A stretch of 64,000 nt of DNA from Microbacterium sp. C7(2022) (GTDB lineage Bacteria > Actinomycetota > Actinomycetes > Actinomycetales > Microbacteriaceae): assembly GCF_028823665.1 (NCBI RefSeq), contig NZ_JAPEHV010000004.1, forward strand, positions 186,001 through 250,000, given 5' to 3'. The stretch's first letter is position 1, and each line of letters begins with the position of its first letter. A model generated the notes under the pieces. That model made no database searches and was not told where the DNA came from. It was given only the letters and a program-made list of their open reading frames with translations. Both the position numbers and the translations under genes were made by a program. Below are positions 1 to 8,017 of this stretch, in pieces.

Positions 1-28
1 CCTCTGCCCCTCCGCTGCTCGCAGCTCC

Positions 29-433
29 TCAGACGAGCAGTTCGGCGAGGAGGGTCTCGACGCGGGCCTTGATGTCGTCGCGAATCGGGCGCACCGCATC
101 GATGCCCTGCCCCGCCGGGTCGTCGAGCTTCCAGTCCTCGTACCGCTTGCCCGGGAAGAACGGGCAAGCGTCGCCGCAACCCATCGTGATCACCACGTCG
201 GAGGCCTGCACGGCCTCGGTGGTGAGCACCTTGGGCTGTTCGGCGGTGATGTCGATGCCCTCCTCGCGCATCGCCTCGACGGCGACCGGGTTGATCTGGT
301 CGGCGGGCATGGACCCGGCGGAGCGGACCTCGACGCGGTCGCCCGCCAACTCGCGGAGATAGCCGGCGGCCATCTGGGAACGGCCGGCGTTGTGGACGCA
401 GACGAAGAGGACGGAAGGCTTCTGGTCGGTCAT
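29..433 (-). CDS. arsC: Arsenate reductase (LMW-phosphatase type)
   Basis: 134 residues with the low-molecular-weight phosphatase fold. It is predicted to reduce arsenate to arsenite in the cytoplasm so that the Acr3 pump can export it. The P-loop CVHNAGRSQ gives nucleophile C12 and R18 (CX5R), and a second pair, C86 and C90, lies in GCGDACP, where the thioredoxin-coupled enzymes keep their resolving cysteines. It is the last gene of the leftward ars operon, 15 bp downstream of the ArsR-ArsC fusion. The trxA and trxB genes in the same operon favour thioredoxin as reductant over mycothiol, but this is inferred from context. Confidence 0.93.
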   Translation of the reverse strand: MTDQKPSVLFVCVHNAGRSQMAAGYLRELAGDRVEVRSAGSMPADQINPVAVEAMREEGIDITAEQPKVLTTEAVQASDVVITMGCGDACPFFPGKRYEDWKLDDPAGQGIDAVRPIRDDIKARVETLLAELLV

Positions 434-448
434 GGTTGTTCGCTTCTT

Positions 449-1453
449 TCAGTCGGTGAGGGTGGCGAGGAGGCCGCGGACGCGGCCCTCGATGTCCTGG
501 CGGATCGCTTCGACGCCCTCGGGCGAGGCCAGCGCAGGATCGCCCACGGCCCAGTCCTCATAGCGGACGCCGGGGATGATCGGGCAGACGTCGCCGCAGC
601 CCATCGTGACCACCACGTCTGCGGCGCGCACCGCGTCGTCGGTGAGCGGCTTCGGGAACGCCGTCTCGGCCTCCTGCGCGCCCTCGATCTCGGTGAGCAG
701 CGAGCGCACGTGCGGGTGCACGTCCGACGCCGGGGCGGATCCTGCGGAGCGTGCGACGACGCGGCCGTCGGCGAGCTGGTTGACGATCGCGGCGGCGAGC
801 TGGGAGCGGCCCGCGTTCTGCACGCAGACGAACAACACCTGCGGCACCCCGGCCGAGCGGTCCCGCGTCAGGTCGGCGAGGCGCTGCCGGGCGAACCGCT
901 CGGTCAGCGGGATCATGTGCGCCGTCAGCTTCGCCGAACGCACCAGGCCGGCGTAGGACTCGCGCACGATCGCGATCACGAGGTCCCGGTTCAGCCCGGC
1001 CAGCTCGTCCGCGAGCTCCTCCGCGAGCCTGGTGACTCGGGCGTCCATCTGCTGCAGGGCCGCGGTCCGTGCCGCGGTGTCTTCGGGGTCGTCGGTGACG
1101 GCCGCGGCGGGAGCGAACGCGTCGAGGAGGGCTGCGACGGCGCGCTGTTTGCCCGGGGCGATGCGGTAGTAGACCCAGGTGCCGCGGCGCTCGGACAGCA
1201 GCATCCCGGTCTCCTTCAACACCTTCAAGTGGTGCGAAACGGTCGGCTGCGACACCTCGGCGAGGTCCGCGAGGTCGCACACGCAGGACTCGCCGCGCGG
1301 GTCGGTCGCGATCGCGGAGAGCATCCGCAGCCGCAGCGGGTCAGCGAGCGCTTTCAGTGCCCCGGCCACGGTCGTGGCGGCCTCGGTGCCGATCGCGTGC
1401 GCCGTGGACGGTGCGCACGCGTCGGCGTCAGAGATGACGGTCGTGTCGGTCAT
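449..1453 (-). CDS. arsR: ArsR repressor fused to arsenate reductase-like domain
   Basis: A 334-residue fusion. Residues 25-105 are an ArsR/SmtB winged helix with the arsenite-binding pair C57/C59 in ESCVCDL and a recognition helix around SQPTVSHHLK. Residues 120-200 are a helical linker resembling the three-helix bundle found before some actinobacterial LMW phosphatases. Residues 203-334 are a second ArsC-type domain with C210 and R216 in CVQNAGRSQ and a GCGDVCP cysteine pair. One chain could therefore sense arsenite and reduce arsenate. The ATG at 1453 overlaps the acr3 stop by 4 bp (ATGA). An upstream in-frame extension to 1846 lies inside acr3 and was rejected. The gene is expected to autoregulate through the palindrome upstream of trxB. 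Confidence 0.92.
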   Translation of the reverse strand: MTDTTVISDADACAPSTAHAIGTEAATTVAGALKALADPLRLRMLSAIATDPRGESCVCDLADLAEVSQPTVSHHLKVLKETGMLLSERRGTWVYYRIAPGKQRAVAALLDAFAPAAAVTDDPEDTAARTAALQQMDARVTRLAEELADELAGLNRDLVIAIVRESYAGLVRSAKLTAHMIPLTERFARQRLADLTRDRSAGVPQVLFVCVQNAGRSQLAAAIVNQLADGRVVARSAGSAPASDVHPHVRSLLTEIEGAQEAETAFPKPLTDDAVRAADVVVTMGCGDVCPIIPGVRYEDWAVGDPALASPEGVEAIRQDIEGRVRGLLATLTD

Positions 1454-2538
1454 GACGTCCTCGATTCGGTGGCGTAGGGATCGGTGTGGAACCAGGCCTT
1501 CGCGGCCCAGAGTGAGACGTAGACCAGGCCCACGAGCACGGGCACTTCGATGAGCGGGCCGACGACCCCGGCCAAGGCCTGGCCGGATGCCGCGCCGAAG
1601 GTGCCGATCGCGACCGCGATGGCGAGCTCGAAGTTGTTGCCCGCGGCGGTGAACGCGAGCGTCGTGGAGCGCGCGTAGCCCAGACCGAGTGCCTTGCCCA
1701 GCAGGATGCCGGCGAACCACATCAGTGCGAAGTAGACCAGCAGCGGCAGCGCGATCCTGGCGACGTCCATCGGGTGGGAGGTGACCTGTTCGCCCTGCAG
1801 GGCGAACAGCAGCACGATCGTGAACAGCAGCCCATAGAGCGCCCACGGCCCGATCCTCGGGAGGAACTTCTCCTCGTACCAGTCGCGCCCCTTGCGCTTC
1901 TCGCCGATGAACCGGGACGCGAAGCCCGCGACGAGCGGGATGCCGAGGAACACGAGCACGTTCAAGGCGATCTGCCAGACCGAGATCTCCAGCCCCTGCG
2001 CATCCAGCCCCAGCCAGCCCGGCAGCACGGTCAGGTAGAACCAGCCCAGCACCGAGAACATCACGACCTGGAAGACCGAGTTGATCGCGACCAGCACCGC
2101 GGTCGCCTCCCGGTCACCGCACGCGAGATCGTTCCAGATCACGACCATCGCGATGCAGCGCGCGAGACCCACGATGATCAGCCCGGTCCGGTACTCCGGC
2201 AGGTCGGGCAGGAAGATCCACGCGAGCGCGAACATCACCGCGGGCCCCACGAGCCAGTTCAGCACGAGCGAGGAGACAAGAAGCTTCTTGTCGCCCGTGA
2301 CGGCGGCGACCTTGTCGTAGCGGACCTTCGCGAGCACCGGGTACATCATCACCAGCAGGCCCAGCCCGATCGGGATCGAGATCCCGCCGACCTCCATCGC
2401 AGAGAGCGCGTCAGAAAGTGCGGGCACGAAACGACCGAGCAAGAGGCCCGCGACCATCGCGAAGCCGATCCACAGCGGAAGCCACTTGTCGAGGGTGGAG
2501 AGCCGTTTCGGGGCGGTGCGGGTCAGGGTGTCGGTCAT
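1450..2538 (-). CDS. acr3: Acr3-family arsenite efflux permease
   Basis: A 362-residue integral membrane protein of the Acr3/BASS type with about ten hydrophobic segments. It is predicted to extrude arsenite from the cytoplasm, driven by the proton motive force. The conserved Acr3 segment GLARCIAMVVIWNDLACGD is present; its first cysteine is the one known to be needed for transport in Corynebacterium Acr3. The ATG at 2538 overlaps the trxA stop by 4 bp, and the stop overlaps the ArsR-fusion start by 4 bp, so translation is probably coupled along the operon. No ArsA-like ATPase is encoded nearby. Confidence 0.95.
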   Translation of the reverse strand: MTDTLTRTAPKRLSTLDKWLPLWIGFAMVAGLLLGRFVPALSDALSAMEVGGISIPIGLGLLVMMYPVLAKVRYDKVAAVTGDKKLLVSSLVLNWLVGPAVMFALAWIFLPDLPEYRTGLIIVGLARCIAMVVIWNDLACGDREATAVLVAINSVFQVVMFSVLGWFYLTVLPGWLGLDAQGLEISVWQIALNVLVFLGIPLVAGFASRFIGEKRKGRDWYEEKFLPRIGPWALYGLLFTIVLLFALQGEQVTSHPMDVARIALPLLVYFALMWFAGILLGKALGLGYARSTTLAFTAAGNNFELAIAVAIGTFGAASGQALAGVVGPLIEVPVLVGLVYVSLWAAKAWFHTDPYATESRTS

Positions 2539-2861
2539 GCGAGCAGCTCTTCGATCTTCGCGACGTAGACGGGTTTCGGGTGCGCGCCGATCAGCACGTC
2601 CACCCGCTCTCCGTTCCGGTAGAACCCGAGGGTGGGGATCGAGGTCACGCCGGCCGCGGTCACGGTCTCGGGGTTCTGGTCGGCGTCGACCTTCACGATC
2701 TTCACCCGGCCCGCGTAGTCGCTGGCGAGCTGGTCCAGGATCGGGGCGATCGCCTTGCACGGGCCGCACCAGGTCGCCCAGATGTCGACCACGACGGGTA
2801 GCTCGGACTCGATCACCTCAGCCCGGAAAGTAGCGTCGGTGACGGGAGTGACGATGCTCAT
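2535..2861 (-). CDS. trxA: Thioredoxin
   Basis: 108 residues of the classic thioredoxin fold with the redox motif WCGPCK (C32, C35), the preceding DIWATWC strand and a cis-proline in TSIPTLGF. It carries electrons from the neighbouring TrxB to cytosolic disulfides, and in this operon most likely recycles the arsenate reductases. The ATG at 2861 overlaps the trxB stop by 4 bp. A dedicated thioredoxin pair inside an ars operon recurs in actinobacteria and other phyla. It could also serve the APS reductase encoded at 12.9 kb, but it lies in a separate, arsenic-type transcription unit. Confidence 0.95.
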   Translation of the reverse strand: MSIVTPVTDATFRAEVIESELPVVVDIWATWCGPCKAIAPILDQLASDYAGRVKIVKVDADQNPETVTAAGVTSIPTLGFYRNGERVDVLIGAHPKPVYVAKIEELLA

Positions 2862-3832
2862 GCGGAGACCTCCAAAGCAAGCTCAGGAACGGTGGTGGGT
2901 TCGAGGTTCGACAGGTAGTGCTGGGCGTCCTGCGCGGCCGCGCAGCCGGTGCCCGCGGCGGTGATCGCCTGCCGGTACGTGTGATCGACGAGATCCCCGG
3001 CCGCGAACACCCCGGGCAGGTTCGTCCGCGTCGACGGGTGCGCGACCCGCACATACCCGTCCGCGTCGGTGTCGACCTGCCCGGTCACGAGCTCGGAACG
3101 CGGGTCGTGCCCGATCGCGACGAACACCCCCGTCGCGTCGAGCGTGCGCTCGGCCCCGGTGACGGTGTCGCGCAGCGTGAGCCCGGTGACCTGCTCATCG
3201 CCGAGGATCGCAGCGACCTCACTGTTCCAGGCGACCTCGATCTTCGGGTCCTCCAGCACGCGCTGCGCCATGATCCTCGACGCGCGGAACTCGTCCCGGC
3301 GGTGCACGACGGTCACCTTCGACGCGAACCGGGTGAGAAACAGGGCCTCCTCCATCGCGGAGTCCCCGCCGCCGACCACGACGATCTCCTGCTCGCGGAA
3401 GAAGAACCCGTCGCACGTCGCGCACCAGGACACTCCGTGCCCCGACAGCCGCTCTTCTTCGGAGAGGCCGAGCTTGCGGTACGCGGAACCCATCGTGAGG
3501 ACCACCGCCCGCGCCCGGTACGTCGCCCCGGCACCGGTCTCGATGGTCTTCACGTCGCCGTCGAGCTCGAGGCGGATCGCGTCGTCGTAGACGATCCGAG
3601 CGCCGAATCGCTCGGCCTGCGCCCGCATCGACTCCATCAGCTCCGGTCCCTGCACGCCATCGACGAAGCCCGGGAAGTTCTCCACCTCCGTCGTCGTCAT
3701 CAACGCACCGCCCGCGGTCACCGAGCCCGCGATCACGACCGGCGCGAGACCCGCACGCGCCGCGTAGACCGCCGCCGTGTATCCGGCGGGACCGGACCCG
3801 ACGATGACCAGTTCGACTTCTTGATTCGACAT
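2858..3832 (-). CDS. trxB: Thioredoxin-disulfide reductase
   Basis: A 324-residue NADPH-dependent flavoprotein. The FAD-binding GSGPAG lies at residues 12-17, the redox pair C137/C140 is in CATCDG, and an NADPH-binding GGGDSA follows. A C-terminal FAD contact is in [10 protein letters not shown]. Length and motif order match low-Mr bacterial TrxB. It is the first gene of the five-gene ars operon (trxB-trxA-acr3-arsR/C-arsC). Its ATG lies nine bases from the ArsR-like palindrome at 3841-3861, so the transcript has a very short leader or none. It supplies reduced TrxA, presumably for arsenate reduction. Confidence 0.95.
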   Translation of the reverse strand: MSNQEVELVIVGSGPAGYTAAVYAARAGLAPVVIAGSVTAGGALMTTTEVENFPGFVDGVQGPELMESMRAQAERFGARIVYDDAIRLELDGDVKTIETGAGATYRARAVVLTMGSAYRKLGLSEEERLSGHGVSWCATCDGFFFREQEIVVVGGGDSAMEEALFLTRFASKVTVVHRRDEFRASRIMAQRVLEDPKIEVAWNSEVAAILGDEQVTGLTLRDTVTGAERTLDATGVFVAIGHDPRSELVTGQVDTDADGYVRVAHPSTRTNLPGVFAAGDLVDHTYRQAITAAGTGCAAAQDAQHYLSNLEPTTVPELALEVSA

Positions 3833-3840
3833 GCTTCTAT

Positions 3841-3861
3841 ATTGACATCTATCGAATCAAT
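3841..3861 (-). promoter_or_regulatory. Candidate ArsR operator upstream of trxB
   Basis: Inverted repeat ATTGA-N11-TCAAT immediately upstream of the trxB start, in a locally AT-rich patch of an otherwise GC-rich region. Its position at the head of the ars operon and the A+T-rich arms fit the ArsR/SmtB site type. On the minus strand CAATAT sits 7-12 bases before the ATG, which would suit leaderless transcription, but no good -35 is visible. Confidence 0.6.
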
Positions 3862-3982
3862 CCGCGAGTTCGCGATGGCTTTGTCACCGGATGTTCACTT
3901 ACCGTGCTCAGGCATGGCCGCCAACACCCTTCGCGCGTGAACCTCCGCATCATCGACGAAAAAGGCGCGAAAAGTGCACTCT

Positions 3983-4159
3983 TCAACAATCGGACCTACC
4001 AGTAGTTCGCGGTACGTCGACGCCACGGTCGGCGAGGGTGTCGACGAAGTCGGCGACTTGCCTAGAGGTGGCGGCCCACGGCTTGCGCACGGTGTTTCCT
4101 ACGCGCACCACCCGCTCAGTGGCGTTTCCGCCCTCGAGCGGGACCTCACGATCAGTCAC
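3983..4159 (-). pseudogene. Remnant of an aminoglycoside phosphotransferase-family protein
   Basis: A 58-codon frame starting at a GTG encodes VTDREVPLEGGNATERVVRV and a following VRKPW. This matches, from memory of the family, the N-terminal strand and first helix of actinobacterial APH/choline-kinase-like phosphotransferases. It stops after about 55 residues, well before any Brenner or DFG motif could occur, so the kinase core is missing. A shifted frame just downstream (about 3895-3978, minus strand) is open and ends FVDDAEVHARRVLAAMPEHG; it may be the tail of the same or another deleted gene. Best read as a decayed gene between the ars operon and the lipoprotein gene. Confidence 0.5.
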
Positions 4160-4204
4160 TGAACCACGGTATCGAGCGGGCCAGAGCCAGGCCCATCACC
4201 GCAC

Positions 4205-4597
4205 TCACCCCTCGATACCGGGAGGCGCTTCGCCGGTGACGCCGTCGATCACCTCGCGATCACCGAGGGGTCGGTCCAAGGGGACCTTGATGCTGTCCTG
4301 GCATGCATCGCCCGGAGAGCGCAGCGTGGATGTCACGGTGATGGTCACCGACTCGTCGTCCTCTTCGACTGTCGCGACGGGATCGCCGTTGCACGTTCCG
4401 ATCACGACAACCTGGATGTCGCCGCCGTTCGACCATCCGACGATGGGCTGCGGCCCGCGTTCCTCGGTCGGCCGCTGTTCACTCTGCTCGGTCGGCTCGG
4501 CTGATGTGCATCCGGTGACGAGCGCAAGCAACGAAACACTGGCCAGGGCGAACCCGGCTCGACTCGAGGAGCGCGATCGCTGCGTCACGTGAATCAC
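4205..4597 (-). CDS. Small secreted lipoprotein, function unknown
   Basis: 130 residues. Residues 1-30 form a signal peptide: basic N-region, hydrophobic LASVSLLALVTG, then a lipobox ending in the cysteine of LVTGC. It should therefore be lipidated and anchored outside the membrane. The mature part is acidic and rich in Glu, Pro and Thr for about 25 residues, then predicted beta-rich (IQVVVIGTCNGDPVATVE, SVTITVTSTL), with two further cysteines that could form a disulfide. I recognise no named domain. It is divergent from the AlkD-like gene and lies in a stretch with other degraded or accessory genes. Confidence 0.75.
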   Translation of the reverse strand: MIHVTQRSRSSSRAGFALASVSLLALVTGCTSAEPTEQSEQRPTEERGPQPIVGWSNGGDIQVVVIGTCNGDPVATVEEDDESVTITVTSTLRSPGDACQDSIKVPLDRPLGDREVIDGVTGEAPPGIEG

Positions 4598-4643
4598 ATT
4601 GCCACATCAGTGGCGCGTGTCGAAGAGGGGCGAGGATGGAGGG

Positions 4644-5120
4644 GTGGATTCCGCTGCCGCTGCCTTCATCGACCAGACGTTGCGCAACGAGGCATCGGAA
4701 TGGCGAACGTGGGCCGACGGTGACGACTCCGTTGGCGGGCTGCGCGTGTACGGCGCATCGATTGGCGCGATCCGCGGCACGGTGCGGGACGCGCTGCGGC
4801 GGCATCGCGACCTCCAGCATGACGACATCACCGCGCTCGCGTCGGAACTCTGGGCGGTACCCGTTTTCGAGCGTCGCCTCGCTGCCATCGTGCTGCTTCA
4901 GGGCCAGGTCGACCTGCTCACCGGGAACGACCTCACCCGCATTGAGGGGTTCCTGCGCGACGCTCGCGTACCCGATCTGATCAACCCGCTCACCCTCGAC
5001 GTCGTGCGCCCCCTGCTCACCCGACTGGCCGGACCCGAGTCCGAACGCGCCCACCGCATCGTGCACCGCTGGGCCGCCTCCGACGCGGAAGGACTGCGCG
5101 CCGCGGCCGCGTTGCTCTAA
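4644..5120 (+). CDS. DNA alkylation repair (AlkD-like) protein, C-terminally truncated
   Basis: 158 residues from the GTG at 4644, with GGAGG just in front (an ATG at 4599 is in frame but overlaps the divergent promoter). The helical repeat pattern, including VYGASIGAIRGTVRDALRR and LASELWAVPVFERRLAAIVL, matches the HEAT-like AlkD glycosylase family, which removes bulky alkylated bases. Family members run to about 220-240 residues. This one stops at LRAAAALL, where homologues read roughly WVRRSALLAS, so about 70 residues and the last helices of the DNA cradle are missing. I see no continuation in another frame before the next gene. It is probably a pseudogene or a reduced protein. Confidence 0.6.
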   Translation: MDSAAAAFIDQTLRNEASEWRTWADGDDSVGGLRVYGASIGAIRGTVRDALRRHRDLQHDDITALASELWAVPVFERRLAAIVLLQGQVDLLTGNDLTRIEGFLRDARVPDLINPLTLDVVRPLLTRLAGPESERAHRIVHRWAASDAEGLRAAAALL

Positions 5121-5195
5121 CGGCACGCCGGCCACCGGCATCCGTCTCCGTCCTCAGTGCCCATTCGCCGTCACTCGAATGAATAGAGTCGGGGG

Positions 5196-6086
5196 ATGCC
5201 GCACACGATGCCCTTCCGCGGGTTGCCGATCTCGCAGCGCGACGTCGAGTACGCGTATGGTCCGGATTCCGAACTCCGCGAGGGCGTTACGCCTGAACCC
5301 GCGCGCCGCGCGCTCACCGTGCCAGACGGCACCACGGTGTCGTACGTGGTGTTCCCCGGCACGGGGCCAACTGTTGTGATTCTGCATGGCCTGGCAGGCA
5401 GCGGTCGCGAGTTCGAACCGACAGCGCGGGCGCTGGCCGGGCGTCGGGTCATCCTCATCGACCAGCGCGGCCACGGGCACAGCACCCGCAACCCGGCAGA
5501 CACCAGCCGCGCGGCTTTCGTCGACGATGTCGTCCGCGTGATCCAGGCCGAATCCGCCGAGCCGGTCGATCTGGTGGGACAGTCGATGGGCGCGCACACC
5601 GCGATGCTGGTCGCGGCATCCGAACCGAAACTCATTCGCCGTCTCGTTTTGCTCGAGTGCGACGCCGGCAGCGGAACACCCGAAGAGCACGCCGCCCTCG
5701 GCGAGTTCTTTCGCTCTTGGAAGGTGCCGTTCGTGGATCGGGATGCCGCGGCCGCCAGCCTGGGCGGTAGCCCCCTCGCCCACGCATGGGCCGCGGATCT
5801 CGAGCAACGCCCCGACGGGCTTTACCCCCGCTTCGACCCCGACGTCATGGTCGCGACGATCAGCGCTGTCGCGACTCCGCGATGGACCGAGTGGGAGCAG
5901 GTCACCACGCCCACGCTCGTGGTCTATGCCGAAAACGGCATGTTCACACCGGAGCAGAAGTCCCAGTTCGTCGCGCGCGGCGCGTACGCGACTCGCGTCG
6001 ATCTAGCCGGGGGCTCCCACGACGCGCATCTCGACGCGTTCACGGAGTGGATCGCTGCGCTGTCGTCCTTTCTCGAGACCCGGTGA
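5196..6086 (+). CDS. Alpha/beta hydrolase
   Basis: A 296-residue alpha/beta-hydrolase. It shows the oxyanion-hole segment HGLAGSG (residues 64-70), DQRGHGHS (89-96) and the nucleophile elbow GQSMG with S130. The catalytic His is likely in GGSHDAHLDAFTEW near the C-terminus. The acid would sit in the VYAENGMFTPEQ turn, where I do not see the usual Asp in the canonical place, so Glu may replace it. There is no signal peptide, so it should be cytosolic. Substrate cannot be told from sequence; esterases, haloperoxidase-like and lactonase-like enzymes share these motifs. It is a single gene. Confidence 0.85.
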   Translation: MPHTMPFRGLPISQRDVEYAYGPDSELREGVTPEPARRALTVPDGTTVSYVVFPGTGPTVVILHGLAGSGREFEPTARALAGRRVILIDQRGHGHSTRNPADTSRAAFVDDVVRVIQAESAEPVDLVGQSMGAHTAMLVAASEPKLIRRLVLLECDAGSGTPEEHAALGEFFRSWKVPFVDRDAAAASLGGSPLAHAWAADLEQRPDGLYPRFDPDVMVATISAVATPRWTEWEQVTTPTLVVYAENGMFTPEQKSQFVARGAYATRVDLAGGSHDAHLDAFTEWIAALSSFLETR

Positions 6087-6139
6087 GTCGTCGCTGCTTG
6101 CTGCGCCGAAGAGCGCCTCAGAGTGGCTAGCGTGGGGGT

Positions 6140-7018
6140 GTGAAATCCCTTGTGAAAAGCTCCGCGCGGTCGCTCGGCGACTCTCGTTCCGTTGCGCACG
6201 GTGTGACGACATCCGCCGCGACGGCGGCGCTCACCCTCATCGATCCGCGGCGACTCAGCGTTCGAGGGCGCGCGGTGTACCGAGTGGGAGTTGCTGCGCT
6301 CACCGGCTGGATGCTGTGGGCGTCATTGCGCGACGAGTCGGGGCTGATCACGACCGGCGCGCGTGCTGGGCTCACCGCGGCATCCGTCGGGGGAGTCCTC
6401 GGTCTTGCCGAAGCGGGCGAAGCGATGGACGCGCGCCTGCAGGACGCGGTCGGAGCTGCGGGCGCACGCCGCCCGCGCGTGTGGATGGCCGCGGCGGCGG
6501 GTGTCATCGGGGTGCTCACGTGGTGGGCAGGGCGACGGATGCCGGAATCGCCGTTCGTGCCGATCGAAGACTTCCTCGACTCACGCGAGGAAGAGGTGCC
6601 GGCGCAGGTGCACGCGCTCGTCGAACGGCTGTTGAGCGGAACGGAAGACTTCGGTGCTGCCGAGCTGCGCGCCCAGCTCGCGGTGGCGCGCGTCACCGTG
6701 AGCCCGATGATGGATGACTTCTCGGGTGAGGCGTACTTCGCCGTGCCCGACGGTCTGCCGCGCGCCGTGCCCGGATCGGGCGACTTCGTCGTGAGCGGGC
6801 GCTTCCGCGCGCTCGACGATCGCACGTTCGACCTCACGCTCTCGCTCAGTGAAGGCGCGCTCAGCATGCTGTCGGTCTCGACCGGCAGTGACTGGGACGA
6901 CGAGGACACCGAGGCCTGGTACTCCGCCGACCGCAGCCCCGCAGATCTGGGCTCCTGGCCGGATGCTGCCGACGTCACCCTGCTGATGGAGACCCCTGCC
7001 GGGCGCCGCGAACTCTAA
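6140..7018 (+). CDS. Membrane protein of unknown function
   Basis: 292 residues from a GTG preceded by a G-rich stretch. Three hydrophobic segments lie in the first half (about residues 50-68, 78-95 and 114-130, the last containing WMAAAAGVIGVLTWWAG). An acidic soluble C-terminal domain follows (150-292) with a predicted beta pattern, FVVSGRFRALDDRTFDLTLS. I do not recognise a family; it resembles uncharacterised actinobacterial membrane proteins. The stop codon abuts the duplicated tRNA flank at 7019, so the gene ends exactly where that repeat begins. Confidence 0.7.
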   Translation: MKSLVKSSARSLGDSRSVAHGVTTSAATAALTLIDPRRLSVRGRAVYRVGVAALTGWMLWASLRDESGLITTGARAGLTAASVGGVLGLAEAGEAMDARLQDAVGAAGARRPRVWMAAAAGVIGVLTWWAGRRMPESPFVPIEDFLDSREEEVPAQVHALVERLLSGTEDFGAAELRAQLAVARVTVSPMMDDFSGEAYFAVPDGLPRAVPGSGDFVVSGRFRALDDRTFDLTLSLSEGALSMLSVSTGSDWDDEDTEAWYSADRSPADLGSWPDAADVTLLMETPAGRREL

Positions 7019-7263
7019 GGGCCCACCCGAGGGTTCGCTTCGCACCAACACAAATGTCCTCCCGCGCGACCTTCGGCCGCACTTCGGAGCTTGGAGGGGA
7101 TGACGGGAATCGTCCCCACCGCCTCTCCACACGCCGGCTTCGCCGTCGCGCGGAGCCTCGGGCGGCGTGGGCCCACCCAGGGGTTCGCTTCGCACCAACA
7201 CAAATGTCCTCCCGCGCGACCTTCGGCCGCACGTGAGGACATTGGAGGGGATGACGGGAATCG
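7019..7263. repeat. Tandem partial duplication of tRNA-Gly 3' end and flank
   Basis: Two direct copies spaced 150-151 bp apart. The 64-bp flank at 7019-7082 recurs at 7169-7232, differing only near GAGGG/AGGGG. The last 22 bp of the tRNA gene (CCA end plus T-arm, 7242-7263) recur at 7091-7112. The left copy then diverges: 7113-7168 has no tRNA body, and the second arm of the terminator hairpin is lost. This looks like the scar of a recombination at the tRNA 3' end. Confidence 0.85.
7202..7243 (-). terminator. Terminator of tRNA-Gly
   Basis: On the minus strand, right after the encoded CCA, ATGTCCTC and GAGGACAT form a perfect stem around a GC-rich inner hairpin, followed by TTTGTG. This is a plausible intrinsic terminator. 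Confidence 0.6.
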
Positions 7264-7316
7264 AACCCGCGCTATCAGCTTGGGAAGCTGAAGTTCTGCC
7301 ATTGAACTACATCCCC
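7243..7316 (-). tRNA. tRNA-Gly, anticodon CCC
   Basis: Complete cloverleaf on the minus strand. The acceptor GGGGATG pairs with CATCCCC, the D-arm region is TAGTTCAATGGCAGAAC, and the anticodon stem TCAGC/GCTGA encloses the loop TTCCCAA (anticodon CCC). The T-arm carries GGTTCGATTCC, and the 3' CCA is encoded. The short variable loop fits a class I tRNA. Its 3' end is partly duplicated downstream (see the repeat at 7019). Confidence 0.95.
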
Positions 7317-7372
7317 GGCAGACCTTTCGGCGTCCGGCCAGCATAACAAACGCACGCCGCTAGGCTGAACCC

Positions 7373-7978
7373 GTGCTGCTCTCTGATCGCGATATCCGCC
7401 TCGAACTCGACGCTGGCCGCATCGGTCTGGACCCGTGGGACCCGGCCATGGTGCAGCCCTCGAGCGTCGATGTGCGCCTCGACCGCTACTTCCGGCTGTT
7501 CGACAACCACAAGTATCCGTTCATTGATCCGGCCGAAGACCAGCCCGAACTCACGCGGCTCATCGAGGTCGACCCGAACGAGCCCTTCATCCTGCACCCG
7601 GGGGAGTTCGCACTCGGTTCGACCTTCGAGCAGATCAGCCTGCCCGACGACATCGCCGCGCGACTGGAAGGCAAGTCGTCGCTCGGTCGGCTCGGCCTCC
7701 TCACCCACTCGACCGCGGGTTTCATTGATCCGGGATTCTCGGGGCACGTGACCCTCGAACTATCGAACGTGGCGACCCTGCCGATCAAGCTGTGGCCGGG
7801 TATGAAGATCGGTCAGGTCTGCTACTTCCGCCTCACCTCGCCCGCCGAGAACCCCTACGGTTCAGGGCCCTACGGCAACCGCTATCAGGGCCAGCGGGGC
7901 CCGACGGCGTCGCGTTCTTTCAAGAACTTCCACCGCACCGACGTCGGATCGACGCAGGCGGGCTCGCTCGGCGGCTGA
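7373..7978 (+). CDS. dcd: dCTP deaminase
   Basis: 201 residues, the usual length. It deaminates dCTP to dUTP for thymidylate synthesis. Actinobacterial Dcd enzymes such as that of Mycobacterium tuberculosis also hydrolyse dUTP to dUMP, so this one may be bifunctional. Visible motifs are [31 protein letters not shown] with the catalytic glutamate, and the C-terminal [14 protein letters not shown] lid over the triphosphate. It starts with GTG, and no strong Shine-Dalgarno is seen. It is transcribed away from tRNA-Gly and converges on fdxA. Confidence 0.96.
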   Translation: MLLSDRDIRLELDAGRIGLDPWDPAMVQPSSVDVRLDRYFRLFDNHKYPFIDPAEDQPELTRLIEVDPNEPFILHPGEFALGSTFEQISLPDDIAARLEGKSSLGRLGLLTHSTAGFIDPGFSGHVTLELSNVATLPIKLWPGMKIGQVCYFRLTSPAENPYGSGPYGNRYQGQRGPTASRSFKNFHRTDVGSTQAGSLGG

Positions 7979-8017
7979 GTCGCCGACGGCCGGGTGTTTC
8001 GATGATCGGATGCCGCG

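Noticed and set aside
392..1477. Long open frame on the plus strand, antisense to the ars genes
   Set aside because: Composition is Arg/Gly/Val-rich without any domain. It mirrors the strong third-position GC bias of the real minus-strand genes, which carry clear motifs.
7091..7112. Second tRNA gene next to tRNA-Gly
   Set aside because: Only the 3' arm is present; no anticodon stem or 5' acceptor strand can be drawn in 7113-7168.
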